From assembly GCA_002007465.1 (NCBI GenBank), contig LNAC01000747.1, positions 317,908 to 381,907 on the forward strand: 64,000 nt of DNA, in the 5' to 3' direction. This DNA is from Ailurus styani (lineage: Eukaryota > Chordata > Mammalia > Carnivora > Ailuridae). The notes below the pieces were generated by a model. The model was not told where the DNA came from. It was given only the letters and a program-made list of their open reading frames with translations, and made no database searches. The translations under genes were made by a program, and so were the position numbers. Within the stretch, counting starts at the first letter, position 1. Each line of letters opens with the position of its first letter. This document shows positions 1 through 11,384 of the stretch, one piece after another.

Positions 1-1375
1 TGGTGTTGGGAAAACTGGACAGCCACATGCAGAAGAATGAAACTGGATCATTTCCTTATACCACACACAAAAATAGACTCAAAATGGATGACACCGCAGT
101 GTGAGACAGGAATCCATCAAAATCCTTGAGGAGATCACAGAGAGCAACCTCTTCAACCTCACCCGCAGCAACTTCTTCCTAGGAACATCACCAAAAGCAA
201 GGGAAGCAAGGGCAAAAATGAACTATTGGGACTTCATCAAGATCAAAAGCTTTTGTACACCAAAGGAAATAGTCAACAAAACCAAAAGACAACTGACAAA
301 ATGGGAGAAGATATTTGCAAATGACATATCAGATAAAGGGCTAGTATCCAAAATCTATAAAGACCTTATCAAACTCAACACCCATAGAACAAATAACCCA
401 GTCAAGAAATGGACAGAAGACATGAACAGACATTTCTCCAAAGAAGACACCCAAATGGCCAACAGACACATGAGAAAGTGCTCAACATCAATCGGCATCA
501 GAGAAATACAAATCAAAACCACAGTGAGGTACCACCTCAAACCAGTCAAAATGGCTAAAATTAACAAGTCTGGAAAGGACAGATGTTGGCAAGGTTGCAG
601 AGAAATGGGAACCCTCCTACACTGTTGGTGGGAATGCAAGCTGGTGCAGCCACTCTGGAAAACAGTATGGAGATTCCTCAAAAAGTTGAAAATAGAGCTA
701 CCCTACGACCCAGCAATTGCACTACAGGGTATTTATCCTAAAGACACAAAGGTAGTGATCCTCAGGGACATGTGCACCTGACTGTTTATAGCAGCAATGT
801 CCACAATAGCCAAAGTATGGAAAGAGCCTAGATGTCCATCAACAGATGAATGGATAAAGAAGATGTGGTGTGCGTGTGCGTGTGTGTGTGTGTGTGCACG
901 TACACACACAAATGGAATACTATGCAACCATCAACAGAAACGAAATCTTGCCATTCGCAACGACATGGATGGAACTAGAGGGTATTATGCTAAGTGAAAT
1001 AAGTCAATCAGAGAAAGACAATTATCCTATGATCTCTCTGATATGCTGCTGTACCGTACATCCTTTTACCTCTTTTTGGGGGGTCGTGGGGAGTAGGGAG
1101 GGAAAAAATGAAACAAGATGGGATCAGGAAGGAGACAAACTTAAGAGACTCTTATTCTCATGAAACAAACTGAGGCTTACTTGGGGGTGGCAGGGTAGGA
1201 ATAGGGTGACTGAGTTATGGACATTGGGGAGGGTTTGTGCTATGGTGAGTGCTGTGAAAGGTGTAAGCCTGATGATTCACAGACCAGTACTCCTGGGCAA
1301 ATAGTAATAATACTAAACATAATAATAATAATGATAGTAATAATAATAAATCAAATAAAGAGAAAATAAAAAAAG
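1..1375 (+). mobile_element. Carnivore L1 3' end: ORF2 C-terminus plus 3'UTR, 5' edge outside window
   Basis: Residual LINE-1 ORF2 (reverse transcriptase/endonuclease protein). The frame at 101-781 carries the conserved C-terminal landmarks [34 protein letters not shown] and [20 protein letters not shown], followed by DPAIALQGIYP. The frame meets a TGA at 779-781, continues in the same frame to about 867 (FIAAMSTIAKVWKEPRCP), then shifts frame across a TG/CA microsatellite. The last ORF2 residues (MEYYATINRNEILPF) are read in a different frame from about 912. A G-rich 3'UTR and an A/TAA-rich tail end near 1375. The copy is dead: one stop, one frameshift and no 5' half in view. Confidence 0.93.
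865..910. repeat. TG/CA microsatellite inside L1 ORF2
   Basis: Interrupted (TG)n changing to (CA)n just before the ATGGAATACTATGCAACC segment of L1. Its length change shifts the ORF2 frame. Confidence 0.85.
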
Positions 1376-1494
1376 AAAAGCAAAACTCATATGAAACTTT
1401 AATTAGACTACTTTTAAGTAGAGGTATATCTTTATATGAGAATAATTAAGCCCGTGTGCTTCTAACTTATTTGGCCATTTACAATCTCTATTTG

Positions 1495-1690
1495 GGGGCA
1501 CCTGGGTGGCCCAGTGATTAAGCATCTGCCTTCAGCTCAGGTCATGATCCCAGGGTCCTGGGATTGAGCCCCGCATCAGGCTTCCTGCTCAGCGGGGAGC
1601 CTGCTTCTCCCTCCCCCACTCCCCCTGTTTGTGTTCCCTTTCTTATTGCCTTACTCTCTGTCAAATAAATAAATAAAATCTTTAAAAAAA
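1495..1690 (+). mobile_element. Can-SINE, full length, older subtype
   Basis: Head gcacctgggtggcccagtga, tRNA-like segment with ggtcatgatcccagggtcct, a CT-rich middle, and an aataaataaataaaatcttt tail with poly(A). Confidence 0.92.
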
Positions 1691-2444
1691 TAGAAAATCC
1701 ATTTGTTTTATAAGAAATAGTCTATAAAGAATAATAAGATGTAGTTATCTATTTAAAGGTCATTTAAAATATATGCAATCTGTTGATAAAAGATAGTGTC
1801 TACTAATTATAAAATTAGGAATAACACTGTTGAGGTAGGAAGATCAATACATACCTCATTAGTTTTTAAGTAAATATCTTTCATTTTCAATATTGCATAA
1901 TTGAAAATTTAACTATGTATTTATTACAAAAAGCAAAATGTCCCTAATTAGAATTAAAGAAGAAGTAATCTTTAAGTAACTATACTTCAAGTTTTTTCTA
2001 TGGCAGACATGAGGAAAAACAAAAACAGTGTTCAGTAAATAAGTTCCTGCTTAAATGTATATTTAAGTAATAGATCCAATTTGAAGGGACTTTCAGGATT
2101 CAGTAGAATTTCATTCTAGATGTCTCTAGTTTTTAAAAGCTATCAATAATTTTAAATTTATTAACCATAAAATGCAACTTTGAAGTATATTTCAGCAAAA
2201 TTTTATGAAAAAAATAAATAATATGGCTATATTAAAAAGCATTCATATTTCAGAAGAATGCCAGTGTCATAGTTTATAGAGAGAGATGGCAAAATAACTG
2301 ATAAAATATGTGAGAATATGCTAAGAATGAATATTCTGCTTATGAGTCTTAATATTCAAAAAATCATTGTGAATTTTTAATTTTTTAAATATATGGACAT
2401 CTCTAATTATATTTTTATAAGGAATTTATTTTAGAAAATAATTT
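1691..2444. other. AT-rich intron, no recognised element
   Basis: Unique-looking AT-rich sequence with no long open frame and no repeat that I recognise. Confidence 0.5.
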
Positions 2445-2456
2445 TTGAATGAAACT

Positions 2457-2634
2457 TTTTAAAAAATATTTTATCTACTGATTTGACAGAGAGAAGGGAG
2501 CAGCAGGCATAGGGCGGGGGAGAAGGAGGTTCCCTGCTGAGCAGAGAGCCTGATGCGGGGCTTGATCCCAGGACCCTGGGATCATGACCTGAGCCAAAGG
2601 CAGACACTTAACCAACTGAGCCTTCCAGGCACCC
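2457..2634 (-). mobile_element. Can-SINE, antisense
   Basis: Reverse-complement head (gccttccaggcaccc at the right end) and T-rich left end. Flanked by the 12-bp target-site duplication ttgaatgaaact at 2445-2456 and 2635-2646. Confidence 0.95.
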
Positions 2635-2798
2635 TTGAATGAAACTGTTTAATAAGACCACCAATATAATAATAATTTACTGGTCAATAAATAACGATTT
2701 TTAAAAATTATATAACTTTAATTATCTTAGAGTTACCGATTACTCTAAAATGTGTTCTAAATTCAATAATACATTATATGTAGCCTTTACCATCAATT

Positions 2799-2950
2799 GC
2801 TTGAGGCCCAGCTGGTCAGGGACCACTAGAACCTGGGGACTGTTTGGCCTTAGGTGTCCTTCGTGCAGAAGCGTGTGGGGCCTCTGACCAACCAGCTAGG
2901 CAGGCACAGGTCAGTGTTGATGCTGGTCCTAGACGCAGGCAAAATGGGTT
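2799..2950. other. Unclassified GC-richer segment
   Basis: About 150 bp of clearly higher GC content in an AT-rich neighbourhood, followed on the plus strand by A-rich sequence (2960-3000). That layout fits the end of an old retrocopy, but I recognise no gene or repeat family. Short plus-strand frames contain stops. Confidence 0.35.
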
Positions 2951-3224
2951 TTCCCATTCCATGAAGAAAAATAGTAATTAAACAAAAAAACTTAAAAAAA
3001 ATTTTTCCTGTTCATGAGTACTAATGACATGCCTGCACCAATGATTACATGGTGTTTGAAAATTGGAGGTTATCTTAGTCTATTATCACATCTACATTTA
3101 CTAGCTTGTATTCCTCTATATGTAAAATATGCCCTCTTCTACTTTTTATTACTGAGTATTCCTATGGACCCATAGATTCTTCCTTTATTTTACTTAACAT
3201 ATAGTGTTTAATTGCAATAATTAT

Positions 3225-3930
3225 TCACTTTGGACTTACTGAGGTATAACATACCTTCATTAAAGTGCACAACTGTTAATGTGAAGCTTGATGCATTTTT
3301 AAAATGCATGACATAACACAGATAATCGAGAAGAGGGCCTGCAACTCAGGAACCTTCCTCTTGTCACCTCACAGTTGTTATATTTTGTAATCACAAACCT
3401 AAACGCTATCGCCAGAGATCACTTTCACACACCTCTTCACTTTATATAAATGAATCCTAAGTACGTACTTTTTACATCTAGCTTTCTTTGGGCAACATTA
3501 GCTCTTTGAAATACGTTAATATTGTTAGAAGCAATCTTTCTTGTAAATTCCATTCTGCATAATATTTTGATTTATGAATATAGCGCAGTTTATTTAATAT
3601 TCTCTTGTTGATAACATTTGTGTGATTTCCAGTTTCCACTATAGCTAAAAATACTATTTCTATGCACACTTTTGTCTGTGTTTGCTAATACATATCTAAG
3701 AATGCTATTCTGAGTCAAATATTTTTCTTAAGCAGTTATGGCAATTTTCATGATTTATCACAAATTATACTTGGTATTGCCAATTATCTACCTATCAGTC
3801 TATATATCTACCTATTTGTTTATGCCATTCATTATGTCAAGAAATCATTTTGAATTTTTTATTTATTATTTATTATCAAGGATGGGTGTTGAATATACTA
3901 AGGCCTTTTCCATGGAGATGATTACATAAT
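3225..3930 (+). mobile_element. Old L1 3'UTR-type fragment
   Basis: Resembles mammalian L1M 3'UTR: 'ttactgaggtataac', 'attaaagtgcacaactg', 'tttatataaatgaatcctaa' and the downstream 'cactatagctaaaaatacta' occur in the order of that family. Highly diverged; edges approximate. Confidence 0.55.
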
Positions 3931-3934
3931 TGTT

Positions 3935-4185
3935 CCTCTTACTCCTAAAAATGTGGTTAATTAAATTAATGAGTTTCTTCATATTGAACCATTCTGGCTT
4001 TCCTGAAATGAATTCCATTTGGCCAAATGTGTACTATTTTTATTTAGAATTTTTATACCAATGTTCATAAGTGAGATTCATTTATAATCTTTATTATGCT
4101 GTCTTCATCAAATTTTGGTATGAATACTGTGCTTACTTCATAAAAAGCATACGGATTCCCTCTTCCTTTGGAATGCAGGGAGATG
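3935..4185 (-). mobile_element. Old L1 ORF2 fragment, antisense
   Basis: The string 'catattgaaccattctggct' followed by 'tttggtatgaatactgtgct' matches the usual antisense L1 ORF2 pattern. Heavily decayed; interrupted at its right end by a younger SINE. Confidence 0.5.
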
Positions 4186-4205
4186 TGCCACTCAGATCTT
4201 TCTTC

Positions 4206-4414
4206 TTTCTCTCTCTCTCTTTTTTTTTTTTTTAAGATTTTATTTATTCCTTTGAGACAGAGAGAGAAACAGAGAGAATACAAGCAGAGGGAGAGGGAGA
4301 AGCAGACTCCCTGTTGAGCAGGGAGCCTGATGTGGGGCTCGATCCCAGGACCCTGGGATCATGACCTGAGCCAAAGGCCTATGCTTAACTAATGGAGCCA
4401 CCCAGGTCCCCCTT
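4206..4414 (-). mobile_element. Can-SINE, antisense
   Basis: Poly(T) with attttatttatt at left, gagccacccaggtccccc at right. Perfect 12-bp duplication agatctttcttc at 4194-4205 and 4415-4426. Confidence 0.95.
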
Positions 4415-4747
4415 AGATCTTTCTTCAGGAGAGGATTTACAGTCCACCTGGAAGTACGTTAATAGACTCCAGCTGTCTACCTCTTCAGGTTCTTCCTCAA
4501 TTTTGGAGCCCAGGACAATAGACTGAACAAGAGAGCTAGACAAGGGCCTAGCTATTTCCACCCAGTATGGGACATCTCTAGCAGATAATTTTCCTCTGAG
4601 TTCCCCTTTACACTGGCAGGGATTTTTGTCAGTTCTGCATCAGGGTCTGATGGCTTCCCTTTCTCAATTCTGCTTCTTTCCCTTTTACTTTCAAAATATT
4701 ATTTTCCAATAAATCTTTTGCAATCATCTCACTTTAGCTGCCTCTTG

Positions 4748-4932
4748 GGGCGCCTGGGTGACTCAGTCAGTTAAGCATCTGCCTTTGGCTCAGGTCATGA
4801 TCCTGGGGTTCTGGGATCAAGCCCCCATGTCTGGTTTCCTGATCAGCAGGGAGTCTGCTTCTCCCTCTCTCTCTGCTGCTCCCCCCTGCTTGTGTTCTCT
4901 CTCTCTCAAATAATTGAATTAAAAAACATCTT
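4748..4932 (+). mobile_element. Can-SINE
   Basis: Begins ggcgcctgggtgactcagtc and ends ctctctcaaataattgaatt with an A-rich remnant. Older subtype with 'ctctgctgctccccc' in the middle. Confidence 0.92.
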
Positions 4933-4934
4933 TA

Positions 4935-5680
4935 TCTGTTTCTTGAAGAGTCCAAAATGTGATCGATCCATTTTCCATATTGTGAGGAAAAAAATAAATA
5001 GCGCCAAAATTATTTGATCTTTGAAAGTTCAAAATTGTTCTGTGAAATCCATGAGTGCCTGCTATTCTTTTATGAGATATTCAGTAACTTTTCCTATTTA
5101 TTGCATAACACCTAGCTTGGCTTTTCTATCAATAATAGACTCAGTTAGTAAAAACTGCATTTTCTTTGGAAGTTATTCAGCTTATCTGGGTTCATTTAAA
5201 AAAGACAGTTTTAAATGTTTTGCAGAAAATCCAGTGCAAGGATTCAGGAAATGCTATGCTCACAATGTCTCTCCTGAGGAATCTACCGTGGTACAAGATG
5301 ATGGGGAACTGAGGAAAGGACAAATGATGGGAGTTAAATGTATGTAACAGTTAATGAAAGATTGATACAAAGTTAGGAAAATGTGAATTTCTAAATGTGC
5401 TGAAAAAGAAAAAAGAACAAGAGGAGAGATTGAGAGAAAGGAAGGTGTGGAGCAGAAGTCTCTCTACTTAACCAGCTAATAGAACAGAAGCCGTGGTAAA
5501 GGAAAAAGGGGACATGAGGGTTTTATAAAAGGTATTAATATAAAATACAAACTATTCTAAATAATAAGAAAGTACCCTCCACTACTGCAAAGATAAATTT
5601 TCCAAAGTATTAATCTCTCAGACAATTCCCTTTCTTAAAATAGTACCATGGCTTATAACTACTTTGATTTAATATTCACT
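4935..5680. other. Unique intron, including a non-coding open frame
   Basis: An open frame of 108 codons lies on the plus strand at 5021-5347, but codon composition is AT-driven and I recognise no domain. I do not call it a gene. Confidence 0.4.
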
Positions 5681-5682
5681 CA

Positions 5683-5790
5683 TATGTCAATCAACAAATA
5701 CTTATTGACTCTGTTGTCTGGCGCTATGTTAGACTCTGAGAAATTAAGAAAAATGAAGATGAAACAGTCCACACCCTCAAACAGAAGATT
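5683..5790 (-). mobile_element. L2 3'-end fragment, antisense
   Basis: 'caaatacttattgactctgt' followed by 'ctggcgctatgttagactct' and 'acagtccacaccctcaaaca' follows the reverse complement of the L2 3' end. Confidence 0.6.
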
Positions 5791-6344
5791 GCCATATTTG
5801 ACACATTCCCAGATCCCTCAACAAACTGAATCAAATGTTTACTAACTAACTATAAATCCAACACCATAATAGGTACCATGTGAAATACTCAGAAAAACAA
5901 GAAACAGGTCTTTGCAACATCACATCAGATTCTCACCAGGTTTTAAGTGTTCCGAAAATTTTCCAAGTACTCGCCAAAATCTCAGGGTAGTGTATCTGCT
6001 TCCTATTCTTTATAATGGGCCAGTAGAGTTAGAATAAACTATTAACTGTAAAAATATGTTGTAGATGTAAGAATTATTCGGTAACTTTTATTCAGTATTA
6101 ACAATTCAGTATTTTTTATTCAGCATTAAGAATTTAGTACTCTGCAACATTTTACATTCCTTAACAAGTAGCAAATATATTGGGAGCAGAGAAGTGCAGA
6201 TTTAAAGTGTTCTTTTAGAAATGTTAGACTATTTGGGCTGATATTCCTTTTTCCACTTAGCTAAGTGCCTAACAGTATGTGTTTCAGACTATGATACTAT
6301 TTGTGATTGCCATTCCGTAGGTGATGTCATAGAATCAGATTTCT

Positions 6345-6688
6345 TTTTTTTATATTAAAACATTATTTTATTTTATTTTTTAACATCTCAATTATATTTT
6401 ATTTTTTCAGTGTTCCAAGATTCATTGTTTATGCACCACACCCAGTGCTCCATGCAATATGTGCCGTCCTTAATACCCACCACCAGCCTCACCCATCCTT
6501 CCTCCCCCTTCCCTCCATAACCCTCAGTTTGCTTCTCAGAGTCCAGTCTCTCATGCTTTGTCTCTCCCTCCGATTTACCCCAATTCACTTTTCCTTTCCT
6601 TCTCCTAATGTCCTCCATGTTATTCCTTATGTTCACAGTCAGTGAAACCATATGATAATTGACTTTCTCTGCTTGACTTATTTCACTC
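6345..6688 (-). mobile_element. Carnivore L1 3' end, 5'-truncated, antisense
   Basis: Reverse complement of the young L1 3' end seen at 47.6 and 57.6 kb: 'caccacacccagtgctccat' is the antisense of the gagcactgggtgt block. Perfect 12-bp duplication aatcagatttct at 6333-6344 and 6689-6700 marks it as one 344-bp insertion. Confidence 0.93.
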
Positions 6689-6700
6689 AATCAGATTTCT

Positions 6701-9404
6701 GAGCTTTCTAGTGAGTCACTGAAACCAGCTCCAATGCAAAGGATCCAATCACAGCCAATCACAGAAGGTGAGAGAAAATGAAAGGTAAAATATGTCCCTC
6801 AGTTTTTTGCCCTTGCAGCCCAGGCATTTATCAGTTGATAGACGTTTGCTATCTATTAAATACTCAGAAATTTTTAAAAGTCTGCAATATAAGGCATTGG
6901 ATCTCAAAAACTTTTAAGAAAATTCAGAAAATGAGCTTGCTCTCCCTTTTTCACACTTCATTTTCAAACCAATCTATTTTCTGTCCCAATCTCTTCCTTG
7001 CTTTATTCAGTATCTTCAACATGTAACTCTCTTTCTTTTTGTGGTTCCAATGTTATGGGTGAAGAGCACAGCTCCCAACATTAAAATAAATAAATAGGTC
7101 AATGTAGGTACTCAGTAGCTATTACCTAAACATGATTTTGATAGAAACATAGATTTTTTTCTTTTTTTCAAAAAATTTTTTTAGATTTGCTATTTGGTGT
7201 ATTTAAGGACAGATGTGAATATCATGAGCATAACCCTGTAGATGAAAACCACACCATGCGTGAATTTTAGCTGAGGTAAAATCTATAAACATGAAATCAT
7301 TACACCCAGACAAACATACATGCATAAAAATATATATTCACATCACTAATAAACAAACAGCACACATATATGCCATTTTTTAAAAACATAAATTCAAGTG
7401 GTTGAGTGACATATTTCACCCAGTAATCCACAACAAAGTAGAACATGAAATTAAAAGAGGATCCTAAAACCAAGCAGAAGTTGTTTTTTATATTGCAAAA
7501 CTGGAAGGATCTCTGGTCTAAGCTCTATTAATGAATATTTTTCAATGCTTTTTTGTCAACCTTGCCATAACATTAGTTACATTATTAATGGAATCATTTT
7601 CACGCCACATAACATTAAAAGTGATGAATATACAAAGAATCTATTAACTTGTAAATAGATTGCTTTTCTCAAATTTATTCAAAATCTTCACCTTGAAGTG
7701 ATTCAGCACCAATCTGAGGCATATAGTTTAAAGTCTAGAGTATGATATTCTACCCAAATATAGAAATGTCTCCTTGCCACTAAGATAGACATTTTTGAAC
7801 TAGCAATACTGAAATATAAATTTCTAGGAGAGAAATTCATCCTAGAGTAATATTCCTCCAATTTAAGAGTACTTATTTCCTTAAATTCAGCATTTATTAT
7901 AGTGGGTTGTATAAAGTAAGTAAAAGAAATTCACTTTTATAGTATTATTTAGTGTGTCCGAAATCACTGATTAAATAGAACCACATTCTATTCTTGCTTT
8001 ACTCTTAATTAGTTATCTTGTGAATTCCTCCTAATATCTCTGCTATATGAAAAACAATATCCCAACCCTAACATGAAATTTCTATGATTCAATCACTTTT
8101 TAAATATTCCAGTTGATGGCATAATAATAGAAAATTTACGAGGCTTTTTTTAAGTGCTTCAATAAAAATTTATTGAATTCTTTAGTATCAGCTTGCTTTT
8201 AGCATCAATATTTTTATCTAATGTATCAACCTTCATTTTTTAACACTCAGGATTATAAATATTAAATTTATCTCTTTCATATACTCAGTCTAACTCAAAT
8301 CAGCATAAGGGAGTTTCAACTCAGAGCTATGTTTAAAAATTCATTAAATATCAGTTATTTAGAATTTGAAATTTTCACACACACACTCACATGCGCAAAA
8401 ACCAAGTAGTTGTCATATGAATGAATACATGAATGAATAAAGGAATAGATGGATGAACAAATGAATGGTTAGGTTACAATCTTATCTAAACAAAGTCAGC
8501 TTTATTACTTTAGGCCCATACTCTTGCCTGGAAAGACAAAACAATTCAAAATTCTACTTGTGCAGAAAAAGAAACTCCCCTTGCTCTTGGTCTCAGCACA
8601 GGACGAGTGATTCATCGATATGTTTACAGCTGATCTAAAAGAGCAAAGACTCTTGTGCTTTCCACTACTTCTGAGTGGTCGAAGTCTTGAAGACGCTAGT
8701 AGTTTGATCTAACATCTAATGAAACCTTAATCCAGGAAATAGTTGCAAAAAACAGCTCAAAAGTAACCAGACACTATTGTGTACATATGGCTCTAAATCG
8801 GGGTTCTCCAGTTTTCGTGCACCTCAAGATATATGGAGCACCCTGGGGACCCGTATTCAGAATGAAGAATATTTCTCAATATAAATGCCTGGTATTATAC
8901 AGCAAAAAGCATTTAAATATATTTAAAATCTATTTACAGACAAATGCGTGATGTAGCAACATGTATTCTTTTCTATTAATGTATTAAATACAAAGATCTA
9001 TTGGCAGGTAATTAGACTAATTTTGAAGTAATGATCAACATGTAAATATATCAGGTATATGGCAAAATGGTAATGTAATAGGAAAACACCTATGATTTCT
9101 GCTGTTGACAAAGACACAAGAATTTCTAGCAAAACTAATTTTGTTGGCTTATGTTCATAATTGAAGGAAATTATATATTCCATTTAGAAGTTAGTAAAAA
9201 CAAAGATGTGTTTTTTTCCAGTTCATCCTAATTCACAGATATCCTTGAATTTTATCTATTGCATCCCTAAGAAGCTCTTCAAGTCTGACTTAATTGGAAT
9301 TGGAAAACTCAAATGAGAATTTTAACCAGAAAGCACTAACCAGAGAGCTGTTTTTTTAGGAGAGGTAATTAGAGAATTTGAAAGGCATTCTGGAAAGGAA
9401 AGAA
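6701..9404. other. AT-rich intron, little recognisable structure
   Basis: No exon-like frame and no Can-SINE. A short (GAAT)-rich stretch at 8418-8468 looks like an L2-type tail. 8795-8850 resembles one end of an old hAT element ('ggggttctccagttttcgtg'), at low confidence. Confidence 0.45.
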
Positions 9405-9470
9405 AGAAAGCATTATTTTTACACTTGATCTTAGCCAAAAGGCCGAGAAGCGATAGAAAGCATTATTTTT
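9405..9470. repeat. Target-site duplication pair around the U2 retrocopy
   Basis: Direct repeats agaaagcattattttt at 9405-9420 and 9455-9470, identical over 16 bp. Confidence 0.95.
9421..9454 (-). pseudogene. RNU2 (pseudogene): Tailless truncated U2 snRNA retrocopy (nt 1-34)
   Basis: The minus strand reads ATCGCTTCTCGGCCTTTTGG and on through CTAAGATCAAGTGT, which is the first 34 nt of vertebrate U2 spliceosomal snRNA without a mismatch that I can see, and then stops. It sits exactly between two perfect copies of the 16-bp sequence agaaagcattattttt (9405-9420 and 9455-9470). There is no poly(A). Read on the minus strand, the insertion junction is TTTT|AAAAAT, a typical L1 endonuclease site. 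This is a small-RNA fragment inserted by the L1 machinery rather than a functional U2 gene, since most of the RNA, including the Sm site and 3' stem-loops, is missing. Confidence 0.95.
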
Positions 9471-9567
9471 AAAATAAAAAATACATTTTTCATCTTTATT
9501 CCAAGATAGAATGTTCTATAATAGTTACAAATGTCCTAGAATGTCAAGTGGAACAAATCGATCACAA

Positions 9568-9573
9568 CACGCA

Positions 9574-9625
<52 letters not shown>
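9568..9625. repeat. (CA)n microsatellite with CG-containing ends
   Basis: Over 40 nt of uninterrupted CA, bordered by acgcacgcgc on the left and acgtgcgt on the right. Confidence 0.95.
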
Positions 9626-9885
9626 TTCACCCACACACATAGATGTTTACTTGAGGGAAAATTCTGGAAATTTGGGGGGAAATCCAGAAGACTTAACATG
9701 TAAATAAATGATGTTTAAGGGGAAAATAAGGAACAGATGGAGAAAAGATGACCAAAAAATGAGGCACAAATATCAAGGGAAATTTTCCTATTCATTTCCT
9801 AAGGAAATGTTGGGTCTATACACTGAGAGGGTTCATCAGGTCTTTGGTTGAAACAATGAAAACAATGACACAACCTGCTGGTATC

Positions 9886-9941
9886 CCAGACTTCAAAGGT
9901 TTAAAAAAAATATTCCAGACTTCCAAGGTTTAAAAAAACAA
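9886..9941. repeat. Short tandem duplication, about 29 bp x 2
   Basis: 'ccagacttcaaaggttt' plus an A-run recurs directly as 'ccagacttccaaggttt' plus an A-run, one base changed. Confidence 0.85.
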
Positions 9942-10043
9942 GAGGACAAGTGTGAAATCATCAGATCTACAGAATGAGTGGGTAACAAAGAAGATAAAAC
10001 TAATATCAAACCTCTTATCTTCTTTCATTAAAATCCGCAAGGC

Positions 10044-10242
10044 AGGCGCCTGGGTGGCTCAGGCATTAAGCATCTGCCTTCAGCTCAGGTCATGATCCCA
10101 GGGTCCTGGGATAGAGCCCCACACTGGGCTGCCTGCTCAGTGGGAAGCCTGCTTCTCTGTCTGCCTCTCCCACCCCCCCTGCTTGTGTTCCCTCTCTTGC
10201 TCTCTCTCAAATAAATAAATAAAATCTCAAAAAAAAAAAAAT
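10044..10242 (+). mobile_element. Can-SINE
   Basis: Head ggcgcctgggtggctcaggc to tail ataaataaataaaatctc plus poly(A). Confidence 0.93.
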
Positions 10243-10698
10243 CTTCCAGACATTTCCTTGCATCTATACACAATTTTTAGTAAGTGAATGTGAGTCAAGA
10301 ATACTGTATCTAGCCATCTCTCTCCTGTTAGGATAAAAGGCATATGCAGTTATACTAGAATTCAGAAGTTACATCACCCACATGTTTTGTAGGGGCAACT
10401 TTTCCAGAATATATTATAACCAAATATTAAGTGATTCACCTCCAAGTAGGTAGGAAGAAATAGTTTGAGCAATCAATCTTGCAATACTGGAGTTAACTCA
10501 AATGTTTATTTGTATGGTGCCTGGGATTTGGTAATACAATTAATCAGTAAAGATACTTGAAGCAGAAAAGACAGAGAATATCTGAAAATAGTTTGGAATT
10601 CAGTTTTAAACTATTTCACTGTAACCTAGGAATTTGTGGGTAGGATTTGAGGCTAGAGAATAAAGACACAAAATATACTTTTGTTTTTACTGAGTTTC

Positions 10699-10891
10699 TT
10701 TTTTTTTTTAAAGATTATTTATTTATTTATTTGAGAGAGACAGTGAGAGAGCATGAAAGAGGAGAAGGTCAGAGGGAGAAGCAGACTCCTCGAGGAGCTG
10801 GGAGCTCGATGCGGGACTCAATCCTGGGACTCCAGGATCATGACCTGAGCTGAAGGCAGTCACTCAACCAACTGAGCCATCCAGGTGCCCC
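10699..10891 (-). mobile_element. Can-SINE, antisense
   Basis: Perfect 17-bp duplication tgtttttactgagtttc at 10682-10698 and 10892-10908. Internal gap where cctgatgcggggc is usual (reads ggagctgggagctcgatgcg). Confidence 0.95.
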
Positions 10892-11110
10892 TGTTTTTAC
10901 TGAGTTTCATATAAATAACATAGATCTTCCTTCATCTAGTTTATACGTATGTGGGCCTCTGTCTTTTAATGAGGGGCAACTGGTTTATTAATAATAATAT
11001 CACATCAGTGATATTATTGTCATGAATAATAATAGTATTTGGGCTTCCATATTATTTTATATTTATTGTTTATTTTCTTGGTTTCAATTCTTACTTTTAC
11101 TTTTGTATTT

Positions 11111-11230
11111 TTTTTTTAATTTAAATGGGTTCCAAGCCCACAGCAGGGCTTGAACTCACGACCCTGAGATCAAGACCTGAGCTGATATCAAGAGTTGGGT
11201 GCTTAACAAACTGAGCCACTCAGTGCCCCT
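11111..11230 (-). mobile_element. Old Can-SINE-related element, antisense (first of a stack)
   Basis: 'gggcttgaactcacgaccct' and 'gagatcaagacctgagctga' then 'gagccactcagtgcccc' identify the tRNA-derived head; the CT-rich middle is absent. Bordered by acttttgtattt at 11099-11110 and 11231-11242. Confidence 0.85.
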
Positions 11231-11242
11231 ACTTTTGTATTT

Positions 11243-11372
11243 TTTTAAGTAATTCTATTTTATTTTATTAACTTATTTATTTTAAGTAGCCTCTATGCCC
11301 AACATGGGACTTGAGCCATAACCCAGATATCAAGAATCACATGCTCCCCAACTGAGCTAGGAAGGCACCCCT
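11243..11372 (-). mobile_element. Old Can-SINE-related element, antisense (second of a stack)
   Basis: 'gggacttgagccataaccca', 'agatatcaagaatcacatgc', 'ctgagctaggaaggcacccc'. More diverged than its neighbour. Bordered by acttttgtattt on the left and a decayed acctctgtatta on the right. Confidence 0.75.
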
Positions 11373-11384
11373 ACCTCTGTATTA

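Noticed and set aside
101..781. 226-codon open frame on the plus strand
   Set aside because: It is the C-terminal part of a dead L1 ORF2 (continues after a stop, then shifts frame), not a host gene.
1495..1690. Functional tRNA gene in the SINE head
   Set aside because: The head is tRNA-Lys-derived but cannot form an intact cloverleaf; it is the pol III promoter part of a Can-SINE. The same holds for the other copies.
9568..9625. CRISPR-like regular repetition
   Set aside because: Simple CA dinucleotide repeat in a vertebrate genome; no spacer structure.
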